Assembly (NCBI GenBank): GCA_022592445.1
Contig: JABYQR010000122.1
Span: 1 to 64,000, forward strand
From: Cytidiella melzeri
Lineage: Eukaryota; Basidiomycota; Agaricomycetes; Polyporales; Irpicaceae
Direction: 5' to 3'
Length of the DNA: 64,000 nt
Under the pieces are notes generated by a model. The model was not told where the DNA came from, did not search any database, and saw nothing but the letters and a program-made list of their open reading frames with translations. This document shows, one piece after another, positions 31,469 through 43,911 of the stretch (positions within the stretch are counted from its first letter, which is position 1; each line of letters opens with the position of its first letter). The position numbers were made by a program, and so were the translations under genes.

Positions 31469-31595
31469 AATTGCTAGATGAGATTACAAGATTGCGTTTC
31501 AAAAAGAAATTACCCAAAGTGTAGGCGGCACAACACGGAACCATCTAATATCATCATATAGATATGCAAGAGGAAGTGAATATGTTCCTAGAACA

Positions 31596-32771
31596 ATGCC
31601 TAGTCCGTTACAATGGGATTCAATCAACACGTATGATATTGGTGATCCATTCCAAGAAGCAGAATGGCAACTACTTGACAAAAAGAAAATACTGACAAAA
31701 CAATCTACATCTAACCCTGAAACTAGCAAGAAAAAACCGTTGGGAGTCAATACTGATGCCAAACAATATATTCCTGCTCAGGGTACTGTACAGATCAATC
31801 AACTGAGTAGGCTACAAGGTGTTCGTATTCATAATAAGCGTAGACAGGAAGTAACTGAACATCAGGAAAGTTCCACCCGGCCATGTAAACGGCAGAAAAC
31901 AAATATCAATGACCGTATACCTGTACTCAATGGCCCTATGGGTTTTGTATGGAATGGTCAAAAATATAGCTGTGCATTTGATAGTCTGTTAACTATTATA
32001 TTGAGCATTATGAGGTATACACCAGAAGAATGGTGTAAATTGACATCAACAACAAATGAATATTTGAAAATATTTTGTGACATGTTTGAAGGTGTAGATC
32101 TTGACTCAGATGATATAGATAAAACTCGAGACCGTATATAGCTTGCATTTCATTGTAAAGATCCAAGTGTGTTCTCAATCAGTACAACAGGCAATGATGT
32201 TAGAGAATTATGTGAATTTCTACTAACAGCTGATGTTAGCCATATTGTCAAAGCTGTGTACTGCATTGTATGTTGAAACAAAAAATCTTCCAGCTTATTT
32301 TCCAACTCTCTAATGTGGCGATGTACAAAGTCTGCATGGAGAAATAAAGCAAAACAAGCAGGAACGTGTAATGCTCAAACTACATCTGCTTGGATGACAG
32401 CTCTATTGAGAACAAAGTCTAGAAAGAAATGCAGTGACTGTCACAGCGTAATGGAGAATATATACAAATTTGATCATGCACCACCCTTCATTGCCATGTG
32501 TATAGAGGAAGATCTGGTTGTCAGGTTCCAACATGTTATTAACGTTAGTGGATACAATTACAAACTGCGTGGCATCATTTACTATGGAAATAATCACTAT
32601 ACATCTCGTATAGTCAGTGATAACGGAGATCTGTGGTTCCACAATGGTATAAGTACAGGTAGACATACTGAATATGATGGAAACATGAATGGTGTAAACT
32701 GCAACATGTTGGCAACAGCAAAACACGGTCGGACCATAACTGTAGCAATTTATACATGTTGTGATGTTTAA
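31596..32771 (+). pseudogene. Ubiquitin-protease-like C-terminal extension of the Helitron protein
   Basis: It follows the helicase in the same orientation. A linker of about 100 residues leads to WNGQKYSCAFDSLLTI, which looks like a catalytic cysteine box (usual YSCAYDSLF in related predicted proteins). After a broken stretch (stops near 32140 and 32275) come a CxxC pair (CSDCHSV) and LRGIIYYGNNHYTSRI with GDLWFHNG, which resembles the histidine box of C19 ubiquitin-specific proteases (G-HY- ... W--DD/G). I infer a papain-like cysteine peptidase; OTU-type proteases are known in some animal Helitrons, but this pattern is closer to USP. Stop at 32769-32771. Confidence 0.6.
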
Positions 32772-32940
32772 GATACCTGTGCAATAATGACATCTAATTT
32801 CTTGATATCAATGATATTGTGAGACATGTATAACCTGCGTGATATTGAATTCTGATTTATTGATATTTATGATATTGTGAGAAATTTAACAAGTCTTCAG
32901 GAATCGTACTTGCCGCTTGCCGGCCCTGCTAACGCTAGTT
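32772..32940. other. Helitron 3' flank with direct repeat
   Basis: The words ttgatatcaatgatattgtg (about 32802) and ttgatatttatgatattgtg (about 32856) form a direct repeat. A small hairpin CTAAC-GCTA-GTTAG stands at 32929-32942, just before the LTR-B copy. It could be the remains of a Helitron 3' hairpin and CTAG end, but this is uncertain. Confidence 0.35.
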
Positions 32941-33557
32941 AGTGTTGTGACTACCAGCTATGTAGTACAAGAGGGGGTTGCTTACCTAGGCCAGTAAAGA
33001 CCAAGAGGTCGGGATGGGGGCTAGGAGCGTACATGCAGCAGTATATATAGACTTCAGGGACCTGCGCACAGACCATGTTGAGGGCAGGCTTTGCAAGAAG
33101 CCGTGTGAACGAAGAACAAAAGAACTACCTAAAGGAGAACAATAGCTATTGTCTAGACCTTGCCTAAGAACTCTACTCGTGAGAGAATCTATCTAAAAGG
33201 AGACCAACTATTGTATTCCATTCCCACACCTGTGAGAACATCCTTCCATAAAGAGAACAATAAGGAAAGAACAGAAGGAGTCCATGTGGACGTCATTTAT
33301 GACATCAAACCCTAGCTATGGGCTGAGCCATGTGGTTGTAGCCATGTGGTCTTACTTAAGCTAAGTCACATGCCAGTGTGACGTAGTAGCAAGTAATGTG
33401 ACCGTGTGGAGCATCTAAGCCACGTGATACGGGCGCTTAATAGACGTGCAAAGGAGTTTGTGCAGAGAAGGTTGCAACTGAGCTGCAGCCCGGAGTTTTA
33501 TAGACAAAAACAAGAGGTAAATTGCGAAAATTAAGGGCTAGTCAGGCCATCCATGAC
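32941..33557 (-). repeat. LTR-B copy B3
   Basis: On the element strand it begins TGTCATGGATGGCCTGAC. It contains CACGTGATAC, GACAATAGCTATTGTTC and TATATATA near 33045. It lacks the last 140 bp of U5. It begins exactly where a copia gag frame is cut at 33557. Confidence 0.85.
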
Positions 33558-34842
33558 AGGCAGCGGCGTGAGCAGTGTGAGTGGATTTATCCAACTTGTC
33601 CTTGCCTTTGGACAAAGAAGGATGATGCGTCGTGGGTCTGTCACGCGGAGCAAAAGTCGAGGATCCTTTGGACTTGGAGTGGTCCACCGGATGAGTGAGG
33701 CGCCAGTTGTTAAACTCGCGCTTGAGGTTGACCATGAGAGAGATCGGCTGGTAGTCGTATTTCTCCCCTCGAGGAGTAGTAGCACACACACCAGCCTCAT
33801 AGTTGGCGCGGACAGAGGCGTAGTGAGGAGGAGTAATGCCAACAATGGCGGCGTAGTAGACCCAGGAGGGAAGAGCCATACCCTTCACAGCAAGACGAGA
33901 GACAATGTTTTGAGCATCATCAAGTAGTTTGTCCATCTCGTAGACTGGACGGCGAAGGTGGAAGAGGGAGTAGACCTTGTTCGCATCCGAGACAGTCGTC
34001 TTCTGGTCGAAACGCTCAGAGAGCTTCTCCATCAACTTGTGAGGGTAAACCTTGTTCAAGTACTTAGCCATGACATTGTCAGCAATGTGCCCTGCCATGA
34101 CGTTGAAGCAGGCCCTTTGGACCTCTTGGGGAGTGGTAAGACCACCCCGGAACGAGTAGAATTCAACAATGGTTGTCATTTCCAATTCGACGCGGAATTT
34201 CCACATTGGCCAACTGTCAGGGCCAGTAGGTTTGCCGACATCAGCAAAGGCCTTATGCACATTGCTGAGTGACATAGAGTAATCCTCATTTTGACAAGGA
34301 GGGACAGATAGAAGGGACAACACAGCGCGTGCTGAGTCTGTAGGTCCAGAGGGCGAGGGAGATGGTGGACGATGAGATTCGGGCAGTTTGCCCTTGCCTT
34401 TGGACTGACTCTCCTGATCGTCCATGCTAGAGTCCTCATCATCCACCAACGCCTTGGCAGTGTGCCTTCGACGTTTGTAGTCACCACGTAGTACCACAAA
34501 AGGAGATTGATAGCAATCAGCAGGAGGTGCTGATACTCGCCGAGAGATCAATTCTGGGTTGTTGTGAGGCTCGGTGTTGCCATGAATTACACCAGATGGT
34601 CCAGCAGTTGGTGCAGGAGTTGGTGCAGGAGACTCAACAGGAGAATTGGGACGGGAAGCACTGGGTGCCATCGAAGCAGTTGGTTGGGTAGTAGGAGGAG
34701 GAGTAGGAGTAGGAGTGAATTGAGGAGTGCTCCTGTGAGTACGAGTAGGCCTGGAGGTAGTAGTACCTCGGTAGAAGTCGGTTTGGTGTCGCTCTCGGTT
34801 AGAACGACAAAGTTGGGCTTGATCAGAGCGATCAGAGCTCAT
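33558..34842 (-). pseudogene. Ty1/copia gag, cut by LTR-B
   Basis: Open frame of about 430 residues starting MSSDRSDQAQ. A long Pro/Ser/Thr-rich N-terminus is followed by a copia-type capsid region (VHKAFADVGKP, WPMWKFRVELEM, ACFNVMAGHIADNVM, LSERFDQKTTVSDANKVY, LHLRRPV-like, LVNLKREF-like) and a Lys/Ser-rich tail. The frame ends within four codons of entering LTR-B, so the zinc knuckle, protease, integrase and RT are gone. It lies behind a copia primer site and LTR fragment (34898-35095), so the 5' half of the element is preserved. Confidence 0.8.
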
Positions 34843-34897
34843 ACAGTTGTTGAGAGTAGGAGTAGAATGTAGTATGAATGAGGTAGAGTGCTCAGGC

Positions 34898-35095
34898 GGG
34901 GCTCATAACCTGTTAGAAGGCTACGAGAGTTGAGTAGAACATTGAGAGTGAGTCTGAGAGAGAGATCACACAATGGGAGTTGGGGATCAAAGTGAGTTAT
35001 CCTTATTGATCAAGTAGGAAGTCTTATATACGGTACTTACTAGCGCTCGGATCATCAGTTGATCTGTCGGAGTTTCTAGTTACAGTTGAACAGTG
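34898..35095 (-). repeat. Copia 5' LTR fragment and primer site
   Basis: On the minus strand ...CCTTCTAACA is followed by GGTTATGAGCCCCGCC. The same GGTTATAAGCCCCGCC motif follows another copia LTR at about 57160-57175 (plus strand), so it probably is the primer site. TATATAAGACTT near 35025-35040 is shared with the copia LTR at 55250. The LTR is cut by repeat E at about 35095. Confidence 0.6.
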
Positions 35096-35700
35096 CAAAA
35101 TGTAGCAAGCATGCTGTACAAGTGGAGAAAACAAAGATCAACCAAACATAGTTGCAACACTATGAAATGTGTATGAATCCATGAGCAGTGCAAAACAGGG
35201 GCAGTACAAGTGATCAAGGTAGCTACGCCGCAACATGAAAACTTTCATAGGATGCATGACCAGTGCAAAACATAGGGAACAGTCTGTATAAGTAGAGAGA
35301 CAAAGATCAAATAAACATAGCTGGAGCATAATCAAACTTGTATGATTACATGAGCAGTGCATCACAAAGACAGGTACAAATGATCAAGGTAGCTATGCAG
35401 CATTGACTGTGTATGGGTGCTGAACAGTGCAAAATGTAGCAAAGAGGCTGTACGAGTGGAGGAAACCAAGTTGAAACACACATAACCTCAGGTTCCAGTT
35501 GCATACAGGTGTTGGTGCTCAATTCTGCATGCATAATATTCCAGCTTACCATTAAATACAGGTATAGTATTGTATTATATTTAATGGTAATTGTATTCTA
35601 AGATTTTCTGCACAAGAGAGTATTTAATGGGTGGTTATTGATATTCTGGAATTATATCGCATTATAATGGTATTTATGCAGAGCACCAAAAACCAAATAC
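35095..35700 (-). repeat. Repeat family E, copy 1
   Basis: About 600 bp, the inverse of 60301-60975. It contains tandem sub-repeats with the word gagcagtgcaaaa and gatcaaggtagct, and at one end an A/T-rich part with cattaaatac and gtatttaatgg in inverted order. No coding capacity. Probably a non-autonomous transposon; no target duplication could be fixed. Confidence 0.75.
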
Positions 35701-35921
35701 GCATTACAATCACACAAAACATACTCTGCGATACTACTGTACATAATCAACTAACATATTCAACTAGAATACACAAAAAAAAATACTCTCTCATCATCCA
35801 AAGAGAACAGCCGACAGCGAGTTGCAACAAGATCAAGAAGAAGAAAAAAAGTACAACAATTGTGATCAAGTAAGAAAACACAAAAAGAAAACAAAAAAAA
35901 AAACAGAAACGCCACAGTCCC

Positions 35922-38900
35922 TCAGCCAACTTGCAGCCCGACTTGCCAAGGATACGCCAGAGGCGTTCCCTGCTGCCTACATATCTGATCCATAATCGCC
36001 AACTCCTCCTCACTAAACTCCAAAGACGCTTGACTGTGTTGTTGCGGATCAAACTGATATCCCACGCCGAATTCGGGAACACCAAACGACATCATGTCCA
36101 CCGCCGGCGGCAGCGGCGGCGCACTACTTGGCGCGATATCCGTCGCCATCGTCATACTCATACCGACCTGGTAGCCGACGTCGAGGTCCATGTCGCTCGT
36201 CGTGCTAGAAGCAGCCTGCGGTATTCGACGATCGAACGAGCTCGAGTCGACAGTCGGACTGGGAACACTGGAGGGAGAATACCCCGAGGAGTAGACTAAG
36301 GGCCATCCGAGCGTCACCACCGAGGGGGCTGTCGAAAAATATTCCATATTGTTCAGTGCCGCAGAGGAATAATGGGGTGCTGGAGGAGATGCAGTCGAAG
36401 AGCAGGTCGAGAAGTGCGCCATCTTTTCGCTCCTAGCCAAGTTGGCAGCATCCTGCTGGTGCTGGTGCGGTGGCACGCTTTTCGTCGTCGTCGACGACGA
36501 CGACGACGCTGACAATTTCCCGTCCGCACGTTCCGAGTTCGGGAGTTCAAACTTGAGGTTCGCGTCACCTCCGCGCAACAGCAACCTTGGCTTCAACGTC
36601 TCGTCAAAAAAGTTCAAGAGGATCTCCTTGGCGAGCTCGGCTGTTTCCCAGGACCGCGAAATGATCGTCAAGTACTCCAAGCAAGTCTCAATTTGCGTCA
36701 ACGACGACGCGAGGGTGACCCGTCCCAGCCGTGGCCCCGAGATGGCCTGAATGGCAGAAAGTACAAAGATGGTGCCGGCGGAAAATGTGAACTGGACGTG
36801 AGTCGTAGAAACATAGCGTAAATTGTAATTGTTATGCCATATCCCAAGGAGTAGCATCATGTTTTCCGCGGCCCGGTTGCAAAGCTGTGTGAAACAAGCC
36901 GTCAGCAAGGTAGCAGCTAAAAAAACAACGTGCAGGGCGGTACCTTGACGTGGTCAATCTCAGCAGATGCGCCTTTCGTCCGTCGGTAAAAGGGTCGATG
37001 GAGCAGGATGAAAAGCCACCAAAACATGAGGTGAACACTTAGCCGATGAGGCAGAGCAGAAGGGCGGGTTGCGGCGGTCAGATCCACCTCTGGCGACAAA
37101 GAGTCTTTCCAGGAGTTCAGTTCGATGCTACAAGGCGGGTTCAATAAGCATATTCTCAACGAAGACCAAGAAATTACAAACTCGAGCTCGCTAACTTGTT
37201 GCAGGTTCGGGTGTTTGAAATTTGTCCCAAGTCCATTCCTATAGCAATGATGTCAGCACAGCGGGGTGGTGATTTACCTCAGCACTCACACAAAGTCCAT
37301 GACTCGTCTTGCGATCCGTAGCAGTTCGCACGTGGCAGCAAACACGCTCGCCACATTGCTTTTCTGAGCAGGCAAGTTTGAGGGCTCCCAGATCCACGAC
37401 TCATGGTCGAATTCAGAGTCAACGAACGGAACCGGGACTAGCTCCTTATCCTTCGGTGCAGATAGAGCACAATCTCGGCCAATGTATAACGACCAACAGA
37501 CGTCCTAATGAAACAGCGTCAACGGCCATACAGCACCCAGCAACTCACAAAACGTACTTGACAGAACGTAGTCCAGTACGCCCAGTTTCTGTTGTGCATG
37601 GTCGATTCTTTGATCCGACCAGATTTCACCATTGGCGAGCAATCAATCTGTAAGCCAACTAACGTCACAAGCAGGGAGACATCAGTCAAGGCCGCATATT
37701 GTTCATTTGAAAATGCTCACGAGCTTGAGTCATACGCCCACTCATACCTTGATGTCCTCATCAGCAAAAGTGTCAGGGCCACAACAAATAACAGTATGGC
37801 AGCTTACCGGCATACAGATACCCAAGACTCTGCTCCCCCCTCGACGAATGGAACGTGGCTACCAGCCCAAGCGCACTCACGAAGCACACACTGGGTTGGA
37901 GTGCGTCGACGTCAATGTAACTCTTCGCCTTCTGCGCAAACCGCCGCCTAAACTCAATATTGAGTACCGCAGGATCGTCTGAAAACGCCGTGGCGAGCGC
38001 CAAAAGCGCGTTGTGCAGCATAGGGGAGTAATGTGACACTTTGGGCGGCGGAGCCGAGGGTGGCAAGGCCAGTGCCCGTTGCATATCTTGGAGGAACAAT
38101 GTGGGGATGACGCGGAAGCACCACGATGTACAAAAGCGGAAGAGAAGATCGAGTAGGCGGTCGTGCTCTGCTCGAGAAAGAGGGGCGTCGGGTGGCAAAT
38201 GGCGTGACCAGTCGAGGACGGGTGAGGCGTTTGGTTGCTCTGCTTGAGAACCCGAGTTTGGACTTCCCTTTCCTCGCTCTGGCGCAAGACGGTACGCAGA
38301 CGTCGGGCCGTACAACTCGAGATCGTCGCCTTGAAGCTGCATGTATAACGTGTCAACGCGTGCGGGGTAAACTGAGGAAAAAAGGGGACAAACTGACGAC
38401 GAGATGTCTTGTAGGGGCGATCAGCTGGTCAATTTCTGAATCTCCTTCCGACTGGCTCGACGACTCTCCTCCTTCATGGTAGTCTCCGGGGAAATTGCCG
38501 TCGTCAGACTCGAATTTCGTGACTGGCGAAGGACGTGGAGAGAGGGAGGAAGAGGCGGCCGAACGTGCTGCATCGGACACAGAGCCCGACCTGCGTTTTT
38601 GAGGGTCGTTGTGAGCCAACTCTGCTTCCAGCTCCTTGACTCTGTGCTCGAGCCCTTTGATGTGGTTAACGAGAGACTCAAAGTGTTGTTGCGTGCGAGC
38701 TTTCTTTGCGGTCTCCCGCCCCCAGGTGCACTGATTAGATGGACTGTAAGCATACGCCTACCGACTAAGGGGTCGTTCACGACGACGAGCGATTCTTCAT
38801 TATTGAGAGTAAATGAATGACACACCTCGTCTGCACGACCCGAATCGCGACATGGGCCACATACTGGCTGTTGACCGTCGCACTTGCTCTTCCTGGAGGT

Positions 38901-39040
38901 GAGGACGGTCAATGCGGTGGGCCACGGGAGCAGTTTGGGATGAGTAGATATGCTCACCTTCGTCTGCAATGATTACAAGCTTGACGAGCGTATGTACCGC
39001 GGCCTGAAGTGGTCTTCACCGACTTTTTGTCGTCTTTCAT
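35922..39040 (-). CDS. Zn2Cys6 transcription factor with fungal_trans domain
   Basis: Nuclear regulator. The start MKDDKKSVKTTSGRG at 39040 leads into the binuclear zinc cluster RQACNHCRRR / KSKCDGQQPVCGPC / GRADEC, spread over three exons with all six cysteines present. Then a heptad-type dimerisation helix (FESLVNHIKGLEHRVKELEAEL), a Ser-rich acidic linker, the middle homology region (LDLLFRFCTSWCFRVIPTLF ... ALALATAFSDDP ... ALGLVATFHSS), HLMFWWLFILLHRPFY, and a long Ser/Pro-rich C-terminus ending GLQVG at 35922. Nine or more exons of typical fungal size. It fits the XlnR/nit-4-like class; target genes are unknown. No lesion seen. Confidence 0.88.
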
Positions 39041-39662
39041 GTCGTCGTGCAAGCAGTGTTTGGTCCAAGGTGAGTTGAGGGGCAAGGGCTACCTCAGCTA
39101 TCCTCGGCGGCGCAATCGACAGAATACGGCGCTCCGAATCTCCATGGACTTTGTTAACCGGTCACCTGATCTTTATATATACTTGAGGGTTATAATCCCC
39201 TTCAACGCTCGCAAATGACAAAGCGTGACAATGCAAGCTAGACTTGGAGAATATATAGTCGTTATCATCCATATTGTTTATAGGCTTGAGTAGATGAGAC
39301 CAAGCAGCAAACATTCTGACCTATTGTCATCACGGTCATGGGATACATACCGAAAACATAGCCTCATAAATACCCGCGGTGACGGAGCTCCGAGTATCCT
39401 AACTGTGGGGTCTCGTATACTGACATAGATTCAATTAGCTTTATAATTAGATATGTTGCACGAGTGCAACAAAAATAACTCTTATACCGACGCAGCGTGA
39501 GATATTAGAAAGTTGGTAGTGTTCGCCTGAGAGGGCTTGAGAGAACGTACTCGATGCAGGCTTTTCACCACTCCAATTGGGGGCATCACATATCCACTGA
39601 GACACATTAATATCCTCTGAATCTGTATCGTGAGACGCATTCGAACCGTGACCTTGTTGTTG

Positions 39663-40918
39663 TTACATCCACGGAAGCAGCTTTGACAAGTCAACGTTGC
39701 CCCCACTAATAATGACACCAACGGGGCCAGCGACACCGAGTCTTTGGAAATCCGAGCTCCTAACCGCTGCAAAAGCAGTGGCTCCGCTCGGCTCAACGAC
39801 GAGCTTGAGACGTTCCCACAACAACTTCATCGCATCCACAATATCCTATATCCCAAGCCACACCTTATGCGTCAACAACCAACAGCACGAGCGAAAAAAA
39901 AAAATCAATGCAAGCTTGCCCACCTCGTCAGACACAACTATAACATCTTCCACCTTGTCCTGTATGATAGGAAAGTTGAGAGCACCGACAGGTGTCCGCA
40001 GCCCGTCTGCGATAGTGTCAGCATCGACATTCTGCACTCTTTTTCCTTCCTTCAGCCCTCGTGCACAGTCCGCAGCACCCGCGGGCTCTGCGCCGAACAC
40101 TCTCACGCCCGTCCCATGTGCAGCGAGCGCGATCCCAGCGAGGAGACCACCGCCACCGACAGGCGCAACGACAGCGCCAAGCTGTTCCGGTACTACCTGT
40201 TCGACGAGCTCCAGGAACGTCGTACCTTGCCCTAATATCGTGTTCACTGAGTCGTAGGGCGGTACGAACGTTGCCCCCGTGCGTTCTTGTACAGCAGCGA
40301 GTGTCGCAGCTCGCGCCTGTGCATTATTAGGCTCGCAAAAAGTGATCTCGGCACCGTACGAGCGTACTGCGTCTATCTTTGGTTTGGCAGAGTTCGAGGG
40401 CTAAAACATAGAGGTGATGGGAATTGAGGAGGAGGTCAATCAGTCAAATTTGAACCGGAAGAATTTAGAGGTTTGCAAAAACTACAAGACACTTGTATGT
40501 AGTACGTACCATGACGACGAAACACGGCACACCACGGTCTCGCGCGGCGAGTGCCAACGCTCCAGCATGGTTTCCTACAAAACCACAGTGCCTATTATGA
40601 TCAGTGAAACGTCATCAAACGGGGATGTCAGTGTCAACGACGAAAGTGAAAGATTTCACCTGAACTATGCGTGCAGACTCCTTTGTCAAGCTGGTCCCGC
40701 GAGAGACAGCTCAGACTGTAGCTGGCCCCTCTAAACTTGAAAGCGCCGCCCTTCTGGAGGTTCTCAGCTTTGAAGTAGAGCTTGCAGTGTTTGCCTGCAG
40801 GTAGTAGAGACGCGGATAACGAGGAAGACGTGAAGACTGGTGTTTGGTGTATCAGTGGTTTGATCACAGCGTGAGCAGCTTCGACGGAGGATCGAGTGAG
40901 ATCGCAGGCTTTAGACAT
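39663..40918 (-). CDS. Serine racemase / threonine dehydratase-like PLP enzyme
   Basis: Fold-type II PLP enzyme that racemises or dehydrates serine, threonine or hydroxyaspartate. Start MSKACDLTRSSVEAAH at 40918. The PLP lysine is in GGAFKFRGA; SSGNHAGALALAA is formed across intron 1. Then PSNSAKPKIDAV, GQGTTFLELVEQ, the phosphate-binding glycine loop PVGGGGLLAG, and the final exon (LVVEPSGATAFAA ... ISGGNVDLSKLLPWM) to the TAA at 39663-39665. About 325-330 residues, usual for serine racemase and shorter than biosynthetic IlvA, as it lacks the regulatory ACT-like domain. The acidic residues of the divalent-metal site seem kept near GAEPAGA. Divergent from the metallophosphoesterase gene 350 bp away. 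Confidence 0.9.
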
Positions 40919-41269
40919 GCTCTCAGTGCGTGTACTAGAGTTCCTATGTATGTAGTAGAGCTCACGATGTTAAAACATATATATACATTATTTGAACTGC
41001 GTGACGATCGCGTAAACATCACTGCGGTAACAGGGACCGTGACTTATCTTACCGTTCGTCTCCTACTATCACCTTGACCACTGCTTCATTGCACGACTCG
41101 AGAGCAAGAGTCAATCCCATCGAAACGAGTATTTCGGAATAGTCAGTATTGCACCGATTCAGAGCCTTCCTAGGTGCGTGGAAACGTCGGGCTAAACCCG
41201 TTCTTGCACATTTTCTCTTTCCATACTGGCAGTCCTGACTCCCTAGTTAGTCCACGGTAGCCACACAAA
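40919..41269. promoter_or_regulatory. Divergent intergenic promoter region
   Basis: 351 bp separate the starts of two divergent genes, so both promoters lie here. ATATATACATTA near 40978-40990 is the only TATA-like element I see. No defined regulator site. Confidence 0.45.
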
Positions 41270-42624
41270 ATGCCGTCTGAATCGACACAGCAAGCTCAAC
41301 CCGGATCGTCCTTAGGCAACAACATCGACGGTTCACTCAACATACTCACCGCCTCCGCAGTCGTCCACGTAAACTACGACCTTTCGCATCCTCCGGCTGT
41401 CCCATCATCATCGTCAAATGCAAGTTGGACCCGTTTCGTATGCATCAGCGACACACACACCCGAACCTTTCCAGTTCCCCCAGGCGACGTCCTCCTGCAC
41501 GCTGGCGATCTGACCCACACAGGTTTGTTTCGCGAATTCCGTACGACGGTCGAATGGTTGCGCGGGTTGCCTCACGCTACAAAGATGTCAGTCAGCCGCG
41601 TATGATGATGATGAAAACTGCGCTCAACCGCAGCCCACTTTTGTTTTTTCACTGATATGCCCGTCCGTCCGTTCCTCTTGCAGTGTCATTGCTGGAAATC
41701 ACGATCTCAGCCTCGACCAGCACGACAACTGGTATGACAGAAACTTCCTCGGTTGGCACAGGAACAAGGAGGCTCGTAAACTGTTTAATGATTTCTGCTC
41801 TTCCCGCTCTCCTTCCGACCTCATTGGTTGTCACATTATTAGGATCTAGAACCTATACTGGAATTGCTCACTGGCACAGAATCGAAAGAAGCCGGTCTCG
41901 TCTACCTTCAAGACGAAAAGTATCAGTTTCAGGCCAAGCCTGGGGGAAAGACTTGGTCTGTATATGGGTCTCCGGTGAGTGTTCGTTTCGTAGCCGGGTT
42001 TACATCCCCATTGATCCTGAACGCTCGCTGTCAGTGGAGCCCAGAGTTTTGCAATTGGGGTTTCAACTACGATCGGGGACGTGAAGCAGACAGTGCGTGA
42101 TGAAAAAAAAAATGCGGGTCGTGTACAGCTTTAAGCTTAAAACAAGCAATGCCAGGACATGTCAAAGCCATCCCTCAAGTTGACATCTTGTGCGTAAAAA
42201 AAAAATCAGTCCTAGTCTCTCCTCTATTCTCATTTCTTACGTGGAATGAATAACGATCAAAAGGCTTACCCACGGACCGCCCGCTGGTATCCTAGACCAG
42301 ACGACGAACGGCACGTCAGTAGGGTGTGAAAGCTTGACAGCTCGATTACCTTTTATTCGACCCCTCTTGCACGTCTTTGGCCACATCCACGAGGCTCACG
42401 GCGCTGTCACACGCAACTGGGACAACCACAACAAAGTGAGGAGGGACGACGACGACGGCTCGCAGCGCGAGCTGCTGTCAGAGAATGTCGGACGTACGGG
42501 TACGGTGCATGTGAACGCTGCGAATTGGCCTGCGGGGCGAAGGACACGCGTTCCAGGAGGACAAGGATACGTTTCCTTTGGCACAGGTCCGTTTCAACCC
42601 GTCATTGTCGATATTATGGAATAG
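41270..42624 (+). CDS. Metallophosphoesterase (MPPED/239FB type)
   Basis: Calcineurin-like phosphoesterase with a two-metal site. Start MPSESTQQAQPGSSLG. Motifs in order: CISDTHTRTFPVPPGDVLLHAGDLTHTG (D-x-H and GD), GNHDLSLD (GNHD, second exon), VYGSP, LTHGPPAGILD (H-GPP) and FGHIHEAHG (GHxH); so all five blocks with metal ligands are present. At least four introns of 60-120 bp interrupt it (for example about 41587-41682 and 41975-42030). It ends GPFQPVIVDIME. Homologues in animals are MPPED1/2; in fungi the family is of unknown substrate, cytosolic. Confidence 0.9.
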
Positions 42625-43911
42625 TGCTTTTGAACGGCTATATATGGCTACTGTCAAGTACAAATCATTAAAAGTCCTCCTGCAGTGTGTGTGTGTGCTT
42701 GTCATCACCTACAGCGCAGCGACGGTTCGCATCCGAATAAAACTCGTGTCGATTCTCGTACTAAGTCGTTTCAGCTTTTTTGACCTGGATCTAATCTTAC
42801 TTGATTCTTCGGCTCTTCGGCTCTTAATTATAAGATATACATAATTGAACTTTTCCTTCTCGAGTTTGACTCATCATTTCTATTTCATGTTCACGAGCGT
42901 TTTGTTTTTTGCTCATGCCGCCCGCCCGCCCAAAGCTTTTCTGCCCCACGTTTTTTCTCTAACCACCTGGGCTCTATATGCAGTGGGTCAGCGACGTTTT
43001 GTCACACTGAATCCAACCACTTGTGAAAACTGAACATGACCCTCGCGGCCACAAATTTAGTCTCCCAAAAAAAAACACACATGTATCCCCGAAGCTGTGA
43101 AGTTTCGACGCGTGCTCGGCCTGCGATCTAAACCTTGACAGCTTTGCCCAAGTTTAAGACGTTGGGGGCGAAGGGATCCGTCTGTCACTGGGACTGACGA
43201 GGTCAGTTCTGGTTTTTTTGGCTGCCAGCATATGGTATGTCTGTCTGTGGCTGAACTTGGCAGTTTTTTTGTAGGCACGGTTCAGTTGTGAGTTGCGCCA
43301 AGTCGCGGTGGAGTATCATCGGTAATAGTGATAACCGACGCATCTCATACGGTATAAGCGAGGCCACAACGTCTTGCATAGCCCCAATCCGAAGTCGAGC
43401 GGAAATCGCAGAGCAGAGCCAAGTCGGTGTGGGAAGAAGATGCACGTGATCAGGAACAGTGCGCCCTTGCCACTTGCCAGTGTTGCCACCGGAGTATTCG
43501 AGTCACAGCCTTCAAAGATACAACTTACACTTTCCGACCAGTGGGCCATCTCTACCACGCGCTCTCTTCCCGCTTGACACGGAATCAACGTTTCATGGAG
43601 ACCAAAAGCCGAACACTACGACGTGACAGGACACTGATGCCTTTCTCGCGCGGTCTTCGTCACACGGGCTGTGCCTCTAAGTCAAGTCAGAACCGGCTTC
43701 GTCGCAAGTGTCCACCACTGGCACTTGCGCTCAATTTGTGTGTCCGACCGCGCGCGCAAAAGATAAAAGGACTGGTAGGAAGGATCGTTAGGCTTACATT
43801 CTTCTCTCTCTCTCTCTCTTCCCTTGCTACTCCATCTTTTCCTCTCCCTGTCCTCTCCCTCTCCTCTCTCTACCCGCTTGCACGCTCTCACACTCTCCTC
43901 CCTATCCCGTC
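42625..43911. other. Intergenic region
   Basis: No convincing gene. It contains pyrimidine-rich tracts (ctctctctc near 43803-43820) shortly before the next start codon, typical of promoters of fungal genes. A short exon cannot be excluded. Confidence 0.4.

Noticed and set aside
32929..32945. Definite Helitron 3' end
   Set aside because: The small hairpin and CTAG are there but the spacing is untypical and the LTR-B junction overlaps; left as possible only.
37309..38247. Plus-strand frames inside the regulator gene
   Set aside because: Shadows of the Zn2Cys6 gene exons and introns on the minus strand.
43803..43911. Coding start further upstream for the dehydrogenase
   Set aside because: The CT-rich tract is typical promoter/5' leader; the first good ATG with a full SDR N-terminus is at 43912.
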